From PMNU01 sp035479875 (GTDB taxonomy: Bacteria > Patescibacteriota > Saccharimonadia > Saccharimonadales > UBA4665): DNA of 64,000 nucleotides. The first letter of the stretch is position 1, and the number at the start of each line of letters is the position of its first letter. Shown one piece after another: positions 25,572-35,117 of the stretch. The position numbers were made by a program, and so were the translations under genes. The stretch is taken from contig DATIIH010000010.1 of NCBI GenBank assembly GCA_035479875.1, forward strand, positions 7,650 to 71,649, read 5' to 3'. Below the pieces are notes generated by a model that saw only the letters and a list, made by a program, of their open reading frames with translations, searched no databases and was not told where the DNA came from.

Positions 25572-26231
25572 TCAAGTCGGATTGGTGGGCCACTGTTTGA
25601 GCATCAGCAATATGTCGTTGTAGTCGCCAGCGAGCAAAGCCTTTTCTTTGGCGTTAGTAGCGGTGTTGTAGGCGGCTTTGACTGCGGCAGCATAACTCTG
25701 AAGCTCGCCGACCATCGTCTGGGTATATACCACATCAAAGGTACTGGCAGCTGTTGCGGCAGTCAGTTTTTGGTCGGTAGTGCCATCTTGTTTGACTTTG
25801 AGCTGCGCGGACTTTACCTTGATGCGGTAAGTGTTCATAAAGCTGATAAGTGCTTGCTGCTGCGTAGTAAGCGCGTACTGAGCGGTGATAGCAGCGTTGC
25901 GCACGCTTTGGTCTTGGGCGGTGGCGCCAAAGGTGGCAACGCGAATAATTTCGGTTTGCGTTTCGGCTAGCCCGATAAGTTGGGTGCTGTTGGTCTTTTG
26001 GCCAAGCACTGCGTTTAGGATGAACCCAAGCAGCCCGAGAACGAACACCGACCCCACAACAATCACCAAAATCTTTACTACAAACGAGTTACCGCCGATA
26101 CCACCACCTCTGGCTTTTTTAGCTGGCTTTTCCGGGTTGATGATGAACTCATAAGGGTTGTGCACGTGGTGAACCGGCTGCGGATCAGAGCCGGCACTGG
26201 GCGGCGCAGGGAACGACTGGTCGGGATTCAT
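25572..26231 (-). CDS. Single-TM protein, unknown
   Basis: 219 residues. A Pro-rich cytoplasmic N-terminus holds the short NPYEFI motif also common ahead of TM helices in Saccharibacteria proteins. One transmembrane helix (about 50-72) is followed by an all-helical extracytoplasmic domain rich in Ala, Gln and Thr. No catalytic motif is visible. It is convergent with the MmcQ-like gene and divergent from the pentapeptide gene. AAGGGG precedes the ATG. Confidence 0.8.
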   Translation of the reverse strand: MNPDQSFPAPPSAGSDPQPVHHVHNPYEFIINPEKPAKKARGGGIGGNSFVVKILVIVVGSVFVLGLLGFILNAVLGQKTNSTQLIGLAETQTEIIRVATFGATAQDQSVRNAAITAQYALTTQQQALISFMNTYRIKVKSAQLKVKQDGTTDQKLTAATAASTFDVVYTQTMVGELQSYAAAVKAAYNTATNAKEKALLAGDYNDILLMLKQWPTNPT

Positions 26232-26291
26232 ACCCCTTATTTAACCACAAGCCGCTCGTGTTTCGAAAGAGCGGTGGGGTATAATGCCCTC

Positions 26292-26930
26292 ATGTCTGAC
26301 CCTACCCGACCTGTATTGCCAAAAGATATTCCAGCATTGTCCGCGCCACCCCTGGACGACGAACTTGATATAGAGGAAGCGCGACTTGAATCGTTGAATT
26401 GGAGCGGTCAAACGGCGAACCGTATCGACGTAAGTGCCACTGTGGTCGTAAAGGGTGATTTTACTAGCGTAGTACTGCCAAAAGCTGCGCTGCGCGATGT
26501 ACGGCTAGAGTCTTGCCAACTCGCTGGCGCGACAATGGACGAAGCCGGATTGAGCCGGGTAGAGCTTATCGCGGCCCAGGCGTCCGGGCTGACTATTACC
26601 AACGCAACGCTTAAGGATGTACTTTTTAAAGGCTGCCGGCTGACGTTGGCCAATTTTCGATACTCCCACTTTAAGCACGTGGTATTTGAAGATTGCGTCA
26701 TAACCGAGGCTGATTTTGCCTACGCTCAGTTTGAGCATGTACTATTTCGCCGTTGCGACCTCACCGGCGCGCAATTTTCGGGCGTAAAGTTGGCACACGT
26801 CGATTTTCGCACGTCGGATATTAGTGGTTTGAACGGTGTTGCCGGTCTTAAGGGAGCGACGATCGACGAGCTGCAGCTCATGGCTATTAGTCGGTCGCTT
26901 GCCGGCGAATTGGGCATCCGCATTCTCTAG
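26292..26930 (+). CDS. Pentapeptide-repeat protein
   Basis: 212 residues. From about residue 55 on the sequence shows degenerate A(D/N)LXX-type repeats (LKDVLFKGCRLTLANFRYSH, EADFAYAQFEHVLFRRCDL, GAQFSGV), which build a right-handed beta-helix. The function of such proteins ranges from DNA mimicry to scaffolding; nothing here decides. TATAAT (26280-26285) ends 6 nt before the ATG at 26292. Confidence 0.85.
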   Translation: MSDPTRPVLPKDIPALSAPPLDDELDIEEARLESLNWSGQTANRIDVSATVVVKGDFTSVVLPKAALRDVRLESCQLAGATMDEAGLSRVELIAAQASGLTITNATLKDVLFKGCRLTLANFRYSHFKHVVFEDCVITEADFAYAQFEHVLFRRCDLTGAQFSGVKLAHVDFRTSDISGLNGVAGLKGATIDELQLMAISRSLAGELGIRIL

Positions 26931-26969
26931 CCTATCTGACAGGGGTAGTATAGAGTACAATAAGCATAG

Positions 26970-28727
26970 ATGGACGCGGTTGAGGATATTAAGAATCGGT
27001 TGAATATTGAGGACGTCGTATCTCAGTACGTCGAACTTAAGCGGGCGGGGCGTAACTTTAAGGGATTGAGCCCGTTTAGCAGCGAGCGCACGCCCAGCTT
27101 TATGGTGAGCCCCGAAAAGCAGATTTGGCACGACTTTAGTTCCGGCAAGGGCGGCAATATGTTCAGTTTTGTCATGGAAATGGAAGGCGTGGACTTTAAG
27201 GGCGCGCTGGAGCTTTTGGCGCGCAAAGCCGGCGTTGATTTGGAGCAATATAGAACTTCTGGGCAGCGTTCTAATACCAAAGAAAAAGAACGTTTGTATG
27301 AGGCACTGGAACTGGCCGCTAAGTTTTACCAAGTGCAGCTCAAAAATAACCCCGAGGCACTCGAATATGTGTTCAAAAAACGGCGCTTTAGCAAAGAAAC
27401 GGTACAGCAGTGGATGCTCGGCTACAGTCCGAACACAGGCACGGCACTGTGCGATTTTTTGGTAAAGCGCGGCTTTAACGAAAAAGAGATTAAGGGCGCG
27501 GGGCTGAGCGCGCAGCGCTACCGGGGCCTAGGCGACATGTTTCGCGGCCGGATTATGATACCACTGCACGATCCGCAAGGCCGGGTGATTGGCTTTACCG
27601 CGCGGTTGCTGCAAGACAACCCCGAAGCACCCAAATACATCAACACGCCGCAAACGCTTTTGTACGACAAGTCACAGCATGTGTATGGCTTGCACCTGGC
27701 CAAAGAAGCGATTCGTAAAATCAAATATGTGGTGGTGGCCGAAGGCAATCTTGATGTAATCATGAGCCACCAAGCCGGTATTCGGCAAGTGGTGGCCACG
27801 GCTGGCACGGCGCTTACCGAGCGGCATCTCAAGGCCTTAAATCGTTTTACCGGCGACATTCGCTTGAGTTTTGACGCCGACAACGCCGGCATTAACGCCA
27901 CCGAGCGCGCGCTGCCTATTGCTAGTAAAGTGGGTGTTTCGCTCAGCGTTATTAGCATCCCGAGCGGCAAAGATCCGGACGAACTTATTAAGCAGAATCC
28001 CGCCACTTGGCAGGAGATTATCGAAAAGCCGCAGTACGCGCTGGACTGGCTCATAGACCGCTACACCAAGCAGCTCGACATTACGAGTGCCGTTGGCAAA
28101 CGCCAATTTAGCGATGTGATTTTGCGCGTGGTGCGCGGGCTGGCCGACCAAGTAGAGCAGGAACATTATATTGGGCGGGTAGCAGAGACTATCGGTGTGA
28201 GCCAGGCCGCACTGCTCAGCAAACTTGCTCAGCCGGACGGTCCAACGGCGCGCCTTAAAACCAAAAAGACGAGCAACCAGGTAGCCGACAAAGCACTGAT
28301 AGAAATTATTAAAACCGAGAACCATTTATTGGCACTGGCGCTGCTGCAGCCCAAGCTCCGCAATTTTTTGCAGCCGTTTAAACCACAGATGTTGGTCGAG
28401 CCCCACGCCGGTCAACTTTTACAGTTTTTGCACGACCAACCTGACTTTACGGGCGAGCCGTCCAAAGCCACTTCTTTGAAACCCATTGCAGACTATGTTA
28501 AAATGTTGTCATTATTGTATGAAGAACTCTACCAAGACCTTGAGGTCGAGGAGCTTGGCTACGAAGCCGCCCGTTTGCAGACCCATCTGGTAGACCAATA
28601 TGTCAAAACGCAAAAACAGCGCATTGTCCACGAGCTGCAAACCGCCGACGAACAGCGGTCACAAAAGCTTCTCGAGGCAGTCCGCAAACTCGATACGCTA
28701 CTCAAAACATTTAAAGGAGGCGCTTAA
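26970..28727 (+). CDS. dnaG: DNA primase DnaG without zinc ligands
   Basis: 585 residues, makes RNA primers for replication. The N-terminal domain aligns with the CHC2 zinc domain, but CxxH...CxxC reads SPFS...DFSS: ligand positions 34, 37, 55 and 58 are Ser, Ser, Asp and Ser. The TOPRIM core is intact (VVVAEGNLDVI, LSFDADNAG, SGKDPDELI), and a C-terminal helicase-binding domain follows. TACAAT (26956-26961) ends 8 nt before the ATG. Its stop overlaps the rpoD start (TAATG), so the classic dnaG-rpoD pair is coupled. Confidence 0.97.
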   Translation: MDAVEDIKNRLNIEDVVSQYVELKRAGRNFKGLSPFSSERTPSFMVSPEKQIWHDFSSGKGGNMFSFVMEMEGVDFKGALELLARKAGVDLEQYRTSGQRSNTKEKERLYEALELAAKFYQVQLKNNPEALEYVFKKRRFSKETVQQWMLGYSPNTGTALCDFLVKRGFNEKEIKGAGLSAQRYRGLGDMFRGRIMIPLHDPQGRVIGFTARLLQDNPEAPKYINTPQTLLYDKSQHVYGLHLAKEAIRKIKYVVVAEGNLDVIMSHQAGIRQVVATAGTALTERHLKALNRFTGDIRLSFDADNAGINATERALPIASKVGVSLSVISIPSGKDPDELIKQNPATWQEIIEKPQYALDWLIDRYTKQLDITSAVGKRQFSDVILRVVRGLADQVEQEHYIGRVAETIGVSQAALLSKLAQPDGPTARLKTKKTSNQVADKALIEIIKTENHLLALALLQPKLRNFLQPFKPQMLVEPHAGQLLQFLHDQPDFTGEPSKATSLKPIADYVKMLSLLYEELYQDLEVEELGYEAARLQTHLVDQYVKTQKQRIVHELQTADEQRSQKLLEAVRKLDTLLKTFKGGA

Positions 28728-29869
28728 TGCCCAAAGCTAAGAAACCAACGACTCCCGCTAAAGACGCGCCGGTCGACCTCGACCAAGCCCGCGCCGTGCT
28801 GGCTAAGCAAGCCAAAAAAGCCGGTACTATCGACCAGCGCGACATTACCGCGGCAATTGCCGATACGCCAGAAAACGCCGAGCTGCTCGACAAGCTCTAT
28901 ACCGAGCTGGCTGATGCCAACGTTACCATCACCACCACCGCCGTGGTTGAGGCCGAAGAGCCGGTGGAGCTGAGCGACGAGTGGACGATAGAAGACGGCG
29001 ACGAAGTAATCCAAGAAGACCAGCATTATTTAGACGACATCGCCGACGACAGCGTACGTTTGTACCTGCGCGAAATCGGTAAGATCCCGCTGTTATCCGC
29101 TGAAGAAGAGCTGGCGCTCGCTAAGCGCGTCGTAGCTGGCGAGAAGTTGGCCAAAGACAAAATGGCCGAAGCCAACATGCGCTTGGTAGTTTCGATTGCT
29201 AAGCGTTACGTAGGCCGTGGTTTGGACCTTTTGGACTTGATCCAAGAAGGTAATACTGGCTTACTACGCGCGGTAGAAAAGTTTGACCCAGACAAAGGCT
29301 TTAAGTTTTCGACGTATGCTACCTGGTGGATCCGCCAAGCCATTACCCGCGCTATTGCCGACCAAGCGCGCACCATCCGCATCCCGGTGCACATGGTAGA
29401 GACGATTAACAAGCTGCTGCGCACGCAACGTCGTCTCACTCAGGAACTGAACCGTGAACCTTCTAACGAAGAGATTGCGGCGGCTATGGAAATCGAAATC
29501 GACAAAGTCGAGCACATCATGAAGATTAAGCAGGACATTTCGTCTTTGGACGCGTCGATTCGTGATGACGAAGAAGAATCGGTTTTAGCCGATTTTATCG
29601 AAGATGAAGACACGATCTCGCCCGAAGAATCCGCAACCAACCAGCTGCTCAAAGAGCAGGTGAAAGACATGTTGGCGGCGCTTACCGAGCGCGAGCAAAA
29701 GATCATCAAGCTGCGCTTTGGCTTGGAAGACGGCAAGCAGCACACATTAGAAGAAGTTGGCCAGGAATTTAGCGTGACGCGCGAGCGCATCCGTCAAATT
29801 GAGGCTAAGGCGCTGGCTAAATTGCGCAAGCACAAAGATGCGCGTAAGCTACACGACTATATAAAATGA
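28727..29869 (+). CDS. rpoD: Primary sigma-70 factor
   Basis: 380 residues. After a Lys/Ala-rich and acidic region 1.1 come region 1.2 (DSVRLYLREIGKIPLL), 2.1-2.4 with GRGLDLLDLIQEGNTGLLRA and STYATWWIRQAITRAI, region 3, and 4.2 with VTRERIRQIEAKALAKLR. It directs RNA polymerase to TTGnnn/TAnnnT promoters like those listed here. It is translated from the TAATG overlap with dnaG; AGGAGG precedes the ATG. Confidence 0.97.
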   Translation: MPKAKKPTTPAKDAPVDLDQARAVLAKQAKKAGTIDQRDITAAIADTPENAELLDKLYTELADANVTITTTAVVEAEEPVELSDEWTIEDGDEVIQEDQHYLDDIADDSVRLYLREIGKIPLLSAEEELALAKRVVAGEKLAKDKMAEANMRLVVSIAKRYVGRGLDLLDLIQEGNTGLLRAVEKFDPDKGFKFSTYATWWIRQAITRAIADQARTIRIPVHMVETINKLLRTQRRLTQELNREPSNEEIAAAMEIEIDKVEHIMKIKQDISSLDASIRDDEEESVLADFIEDEDTISPEESATNQLLKEQVKDMLAALTEREQKIIKLRFGLEDGKQHTLEEVGQEFSVTRERIRQIEAKALAKLRKHKDARKLHDYIK

Positions 29870-29920
29870 TTAAGCCGTCCGTAGGGTAGCGACGTCGCCA
29901 AAGAGCGCGGCAAAGTCTGC

Positions 29921-32900
29921 CTACGGGTTGAATACGATATTCGTTACGTCGATGGTGCTGGCGTTGTTGACCCAAAAGCGGAAGCCGAGGCTAGAGAACG
30001 ACTGCGTCTTGTTGAAGCCGCTAAAAGCGGTGAGTGGGATCGTGACCGTTTGCCAGCCATTCAGTCCTTGCTGGACGTAGTTGGAGAGCGATATGTACTT
30101 CCAGCTGCCACCTTGGCTAAGATATAGAGCTGAGGCGTCGTTGCCGAGGATGGTCGCGCCGTTCAGGTTGATAGTTACTGAAATGCTGTTGTAGTTAGCG
30201 AGGTCGGCCGCATTGACACCGCGGTTGGACTCAGAAGATGAGTTGGAAGCTGGCGAGAAGCGCAGGAAGCTCACGCCACCAGCAGTGCCGAGCGACACTG
30301 GGCCGCTACCCTGCGACCAGCTACTAATGCCATTTTTAAAGTTGTCAAAGGTTGCGCTTGTGGCTGTGGTGAGTGGTTGTACGTGATCAAAAACGGCTGT
30401 GTTGGCGGCGCCGGTATTGTGTGAAGTGACCGCCAAACCTTCCAGCGCACCAGTTGCGCGAATACTGCTGATCGTGCGGGTAGAGCCGACGACGATGGAC
30501 CAGGTAATGCCATCCGACGAGGTATAGGCCGTGTAGGTCGTGCCTTTTCGGTAAACCTTGAGGTAGAGCGGTGCGGCCCCTGGGCTGTCGAGTGCGTCTT
30601 GCGCTGAGGCGCCAGAAGCGGTGCGGTATTGCACCGTGAATCCATGGCCGTTGGTAACCAATATTGAGTAATACGCGGCGCCAGTGGCATTGCTGTCACG
30701 GATCATTACGCCAGATTTGGCCCAGTCGCTCGTATTGCTTTGGGAGGCGAGTCGAGCGCTAATACCGCCGTCGCCGTTGAGCGGCGTGTCGTTAAAGTGA
30801 AAGTGGTCGGCCGTGGTCCAGATGTCGGAACCACTGCCTTGGGTAGTCCATGCACCAGTCGAGGACGAGTAGGACGTCGTGAGGTTGGTGACGCCATCGT
30901 TGTTGATATTCTCGCACGTCCAGCCCGTATTGCAGGGTGCAGAAGTGGGCGGCGGCACGCCGAGCACGATGTTGGTGTAGATGGCAGTGGAAATTTGCGT
31001 ACTATCGTGCGAGGTGACTGCCAGACCCTCGAGCGCGCTCGCGCCAATGCCGTTGATAGTGACGGTAGAGTTGGGGATGAGCGTCCAGTTGCTGCCGTCT
31101 TGGGATATGTACGACGAGTATTGGTTGCCCGTGCGACTGGCTTTAAGGTAGAGCGGCAAAGGGTAGGGCGGCGTGTAGCCATCGACGCTGGCGGCGTTGG
31201 CACCGTCCGCCGTTCGATACTGCACGCTGATGCCGTTTGACGGCGTCATTTGCGGGAAGTAGAAGGCGGCATTGCCGGCAGTCGAGTTACGGATCATCAG
31301 CCCTGTTTTAGCCCAGCCGCTGGTGTTGGTTTGCGATACCAGTCGTGCGCTGATATAGCCGTCACCGCTGAGTGGCAGTGAGTTGTAGTGAAAGTGGTCG
31401 GTGGTGCCCCAAATATCCGAGCCAGTGCCCCCTGTGGTGAGCGTGCCGTCGCTCGCGTAGGAAGTCACTGGACTTTGGCTGCCGTCGTTACTGATGTCTA
31501 GGCACGTCCAATTGGGTATACAGCTCAGGGCTAGTGGTGCGGGTGGTGGCGTCACGGTCAATGTGACGGTGGCCGTGGTGGTGAGCGTGCCGTTTGAGGC
31601 TTGGACGGGTATTTGGTAGGTGCCTGGTACCGCACCTGTACCCACTATGAATGCGCCCGTACCCTGTCCGTAGTCGGTAAAGGTGACAGAGCCTGGCAGG
31701 CTGCTGGCCGATAGGCTCACGACATTACCCGGGTCGGTAGCTTGGACGAAGAAGGTGTTGGTTTGGCCTTGCTGGATGGTGTAGTTTTGGCTGCTCATTT
31801 GCGGGGCAATGTTTTGAACGAGCGGCGCAGTGCCACTACCAGCAACCGGCGTGGCCGATACTTTGTTAACACAGTTATTGGGTGAAGAAACGACGCCGGC
31901 AGTATCCCAAATCTGGATCTCCCGGTAGCCATTATTACCAGAGCTGTCAGTCGGCAATACATTGACCCAGGTTATCGTTTTGGCGGGGAAGGAAATATCG
32001 GCGCAGCGCGGCCCGCCGCTCACCATGTCGACGTTGTTAATGACCGTGCCGTCAGAAAACGCCAGACTAACCTTATTGATTTGGTTGTTGTCAGGCGAGT
32101 TTTGGGCGCGGTCAAAGACGGTCACATCCTGAATGGTTACTGGCTGGGCATAAACGAAGCCGAGCGGCGAGGGATGCCCGCCGAGCCATGTCGTCGACAA
32201 GTCGTTATCTACCACCGCATCACTGCCGCCGTGGTCGCGCGCCGCCAGGTAGGCGATATTGTTGGCTGGTGTTGGCGGGGTGTACGGTTGGATTCTAATC
32301 GACGCTGTTTTGCCGGCGCAGGCCAGCAGGTCAGACTGGTTAACGGTGTAGGTGCCGCAGAGTGTGCCATAGTTGGCGTCGGTGTAGATTTGTACCTGGT
32401 AGTGGTTACTATAGCTGCCCACAAACTGCAGGCTGGTGCCAGTAGTAAAGTTGTGAGTAACTCCTAGGTCGTTGTTGTCGCCAGTGAGCAGGATACAGCC
32501 GCCGCCCGTGTCGAAGTTAGTGTTGCGGTAGAGCAGAATGCCGTTTTGATTCTGGTCGTTGTTGCAAGAGACATCATTACGGTTTTCGATCTTCAGCGAT
32601 TTGGCGCGGTCGTTCCAGTTGCTCGCGGTGAGGTCCGTAACATCACCATTAAAGATACCGGGCTGGCCGCTGAGATTAACCTGGTCATTGAGGTACAGCG
32701 TGACCGCCGGCGAGACGTGGATCGAGGAGATATTAGAGCTCAAGCCGAGCGTGGAGAGGTCGGACACCGTGCCCGCCCCAAACGACTGACATTTACCTTG
32801 CAGTTGGGCGTCGGTACAGACCGTGACGTACTGGCTGAGATCAACCACTTGCGCAGATGACGCTTGGTTAGTGCCGATAGACGTGGTGCTGAGGTCCGGC

Positions 32901-33988
32901 ACGTTAGACGTGAACCATTGGCAGGTGTTCGATAAGCCGTTATCGCGGCAGAGTTCCAGCTTGGCACTGCCGCCGACTTTAACTGATTCCACCGAGTCAT
33001 TGGGGATATTCATGCTCGCCGGGTCGTTATAAGTGCCATTATTAAGAATGACGCACTGCCCGCCGTAATTGGTGCCGGTAAACAACGAAGTTTGGTTAGT
33101 GCCTGGGCTGCAGGGCGGAGGTGGCGGCGGGGTAGTACCGCCAGATCCGGATCCGCCGGAGCCAGTGCCCCCGCCGCCTCCGGTAGGTGCAGGTTTTGCC
33201 ACGCACGCGATACTCTGAATGTTGTGAGCAATGCACGCGAGCGGCGCAGTTGAGGCTAGTGGCGTTGAGTTTGGACTCTGGCCAGGTGCAGGGTAGTACG
33301 GCATGCTAAAGATGTTAGAAAGGTAGCTCAAGATTTGGGGTGTGATCTGGCCACAGGTGAGCGCCAAGCCCACAAAAAGCGCTCCCGTGTACATTCCCTC
33401 AGAGGCAACTTCCAATGCGATTGCATCACCCAGGCCAGCCTCACTCAGCATACCCACGAACTCTCCACACTCATTAATGTCGACTCCTGTGTTGATGTCT
33501 TGTAACAAAGTCTGCCCAGTCGGGGTTGAGTAAATTTGGTACAACAGGCCGACAACAGGGTCAGGGGCTAGAGGGTAGGGTAAGAAGAGGCTGGCCGGGC
33601 TGATATTTTGCTGTTGCAGCATGTAGGGGGACAGAATACGGAGAATGTTGTTAATTTGCGGGCCACAAGATAGTAATGCGCCTTTATTGAACTTTTTGTT
33701 GGCGCTTAGGTTAGTCACCATATCCAAGAAGTCACCAGCACATACACCAGGTTGGGTCGCCGTATCGAAATCTACGTCCAGCGCGCTGATTTGGGTCTGG
33801 TTTGTAATGTTGAGAGTCGAAGCAATGCTGTTCACGGTCGCCACGGTGTCGGCGTGCGCGACCGGCAGATTAGCGGCATTCGGCGTCAATATAAGGAGTG
33901 CGGCACATGCGCAGGCAAGCCGTCTAAGCCTGCGATGCATGAGGCCGTTCGTTTTTACAGAGTTCAGTATATATGTCAGTCGGTTCAT
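29921..33988 (-). CDS. Giant secreted multidomain protein, probable adhesin
   Basis: 1355 residues. The signal peptide (to about 46, VAHA/DT) is followed by a Cys-containing domain to about 265, a Gly/Pro linker (about 266-297), beta/gamma-crystallin-like repeats (to about 560, for example LFTGTNYGGQCVIL), a discoidin-like domain (about 575-700, with DNDLSTTWLGG), an Ig/cadherin-like segment and two ~190-residue repeats (each with GSDIW..T.DHFH and QYRTA.GA). A C-terminal carbohydrate-binding-like beta domain closes it. No sorting signal or membrane anchor ends it. AGGAGGG lies 8 nt before the ATG. Likely role: surface or host attachment, inferred from domains. Confidence 0.85.
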   Translation of the reverse strand: MNRLTYILNSVKTNGLMHRRLRRLACACAALLILTPNAANLPVAHADTVATVNSIASTLNITNQTQISALDVDFDTATQPGVCAGDFLDMVTNLSANKKFNKGALLSCGPQINNILRILSPYMLQQQNISPASLFLPYPLAPDPVVGLLYQIYSTPTGQTLLQDINTGVDINECGEFVGMLSEAGLGDAIALEVASEGMYTGALFVGLALTCGQITPQILSYLSNIFSMPYYPAPGQSPNSTPLASTAPLACIAHNIQSIACVAKPAPTGGGGGTGSGGSGSGGTTPPPPPPCSPGTNQTSLFTGTNYGGQCVILNNGTYNDPASMNIPNDSVESVKVGGSAKLELCRDNGLSNTCQWFTSNVPDLSTTSIGTNQASSAQVVDLSQYVTVCTDAQLQGKCQSFGAGTVSDLSTLGLSSNISSIHVSPAVTLYLNDQVNLSGQPGIFNGDVTDLTASNWNDRAKSLKIENRNDVSCNNDQNQNGILLYRNTNFDTGGGCILLTGDNNDLGVTHNFTTGTSLQFVGSYSNHYQVQIYTDANYGTLCGTYTVNQSDLLACAGKTASIRIQPYTPPTPANNIAYLAARDHGGSDAVVDNDLSTTWLGGHPSPLGFVYAQPVTIQDVTVFDRAQNSPDNNQINKVSLAFSDGTVINNVDMVSGGPRCADISFPAKTITWVNVLPTDSSGNNGYREIQIWDTAGVVSSPNNCVNKVSATPVAGSGTAPLVQNIAPQMSSQNYTIQQGQTNTFFVQATDPGNVVSLSASSLPGSVTFTDYGQGTGAFIVGTGAVPGTYQIPVQASNGTLTTTATVTLTVTPPPAPLALSCIPNWTCLDISNDGSQSPVTSYASDGTLTTGGTGSDIWGTTDHFHYNSLPLSGDGYISARLVSQTNTSGWAKTGLMIRNSTAGNAAFYFPQMTPSNGISVQYRTADGANAASVDGYTPPYPLPLYLKASRTGNQYSSYISQDGSNWTLIPNSTVTINGIGASALEGLAVTSHDSTQISTAIYTNIVLGVPPPTSAPCNTGWTCENINNDGVTNLTTSYSSSTGAWTTQGSGSDIWTTADHFHFNDTPLNGDGGISARLASQSNTSDWAKSGVMIRDSNATGAAYYSILVTNGHGFTVQYRTASGASAQDALDSPGAAPLYLKVYRKGTTYTAYTSSDGITWSIVVGSTRTISSIRATGALEGLAVTSHNTGAANTAVFDHVQPLTTATSATFDNFKNGISSWSQGSGPVSLGTAGGVSFLRFSPASNSSSESNRGVNAADLANYNSISVTINLNGATILGNDASALYLSQGGSWKYISLSNYVQQGLNGWQTVTIPLTAFSGFNKTQSFSSLGFRFWVNNASTIDVTNIVFNP

Positions 33989-34039
33989 CCCAAACCCTCC
34001 TACAGTGACGTTAAGCTACGTGTGCGAACACTTTCTTTA

Positions 34040-34045
34040 ATTATA
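34040..34045 (-). promoter_or_regulatory. -10 element of the giant secreted protein gene
   Basis: TATAAT on the minus strand (34045-34040), placing the transcript start near 34033 and giving a leader of about 44 nt with a strong Shine-Dalgarno site. I see no good -35. Confidence 0.5.
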
Positions 34046-34229
34046 TCGCGCCGTTCAAGTACCACCCTACCAGATATTTTAAAAGGTGGTTTTTACAACG
34101 CGCTTGTAACGCTAAGGAACCTTGCCTACTATTGCGACGTCGCTTTAGAACGTTCCAAACGACCCTATCAATAACATCTGCGGAGCCTTGGTGCAGCCGC
34201 CCAAGGTATCTGTGTAAGGGGGTATCGAA

Positions 34230-34358
34230 ATGGGTAATCAACTAATTGGCGCCGCCAAGGGTTTAGGCGCCGCGCTGCTGTATATGCTCATACCTCTTTT
34301 CGGCGTAGCAATCGTGACCTTCATACTGGGATACGGAGCAGACGCGCTAACACCGTAA
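34230..34358 (+). CDS. 42-residue membrane peptide
   Basis: MGNQLIGAAKGLG, then a hydrophobic helix (ALLYMLIPLFGVAIVTFILG) and a short end. AAGGGGG (34216-34222) lies 7 nt before the ATG, a strong site that argues for a real gene. It stands between the giant secreted protein (divergent) and the P-loop kinase. A phage-holin-like or toxin-like role cannot be told from sequence. Confidence 0.55.
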   Translation: MGNQLIGAAKGLGAALLYMLIPLFGVAIVTFILGYGADALTP

Positions 34359-34478
34359 ACGATCAACTTGGGGCTTGTAGGTTTGTGCGCCTTCGTATTA
34401 CTAGGCGTTAGTAGCCTAGCGTCGCTCGTCCGCATACTGCCCATGGTAAAACCTGCCCAATATTATAGAATGTATAGC

Positions 34479-35117
34479 ATGGAACCAGGTAGTGGCAGCG
34501 CGAGCGTCAGCGACGAGCGCGTAGATTATAAAATCGTGGGTATCGGCGGTTTGTCGCGCAGCGGTAAGGACTCGCTGGCGGAGTTGTTGACGCAGGCCGG
34601 CTACATGAGTGTTTCCCTCGGGGATATTGTGCGTGAATATTGCTATGAGCGACACAAGGACAAGCCTGACCCCATCACGCGGGCCAATACAACCGAGACG
34701 TCAAACTGGTTACGTGAGACGTACGGCGCGGATATTGTCATGCGAGAGGGGCTTAAGCGCTTCGAGGCCAAGCGGGCCGGAGGCAACCAGTACATGGGTG
34801 TCGTGCTCCACAGCATCCGTGCCCAAGTTGAAGTTGATTTTATCTTAGCCCACGGCGGTGAAATGGTGTGGGTGGAAGCCGACGACGAAGTCCGCTATAA
34901 ACGGAACGTCGCGAGTTTGCGCGAGGGCGAGCGCCACCTGAGCTTTGAAGAGTTTATGGCTCACGAGGCCGAGCAATGGCTGCCCCTGCCAGGTATCCCT
35001 AAAGAAGCACAAATGAATGTTTCGTACGTAAAAGAGCATGCGACTACACGTATAGTGAACAACGGCGACGACCGCCAGGCCTTCCTAGCAGAAGCACGTC
35101 GTTTGCTTAAAATATGA
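34479..35117 (+). CDS. P-loop nucleotide kinase-like protein
   Basis: 212 residues. The Walker A loop is GIGGLSRSGKDSLAELL and the order of motifs (SLGDIVREY, then an LID-like Arg/Lys region) resembles dephospho-CoA kinase and adenylate-kinase-like P-loop proteins. The substrate is not certain. TATTAT (34461-34466) sets a start near 34473, favouring the ATG at 34479 (or 34470). The longer frame from a TTG at 34368 adds a spurious hydrophobic N-terminus. Its TGA overlaps the next ATG (ATGA). Confidence 0.75.
   Translation: MEPGSGSASVSDERVDYKIVGIGGLSRSGKDSLAELLTQAGYMSVSLGDIVREYCYERHKDKPDPITRANTTETSNWLRETYGADIVMREGLKRFEAKRAGGNQYMGVVLHSIRAQVEVDFILAHGGEMVWVEADDEVRYKRNVASLREGERHLSFEEFMAHEAEQWLPLPGIPKEAQMNVSYVKEHATTRIVNNGDDRQAFLAEARRLLKI

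Noticed and set aside
34395..34425. Hairpin near CTAGGC/GCCTAG as a terminator
   Set aside because: No T-run follows on either strand.
34368..34478. N-terminal hydrophobic extension of the P-loop kinase from a TTG
   Set aside because: A -10 (34461-34466) lies inside it and no ribosome site supports the TTG; the kinase domain starts well after 34479.
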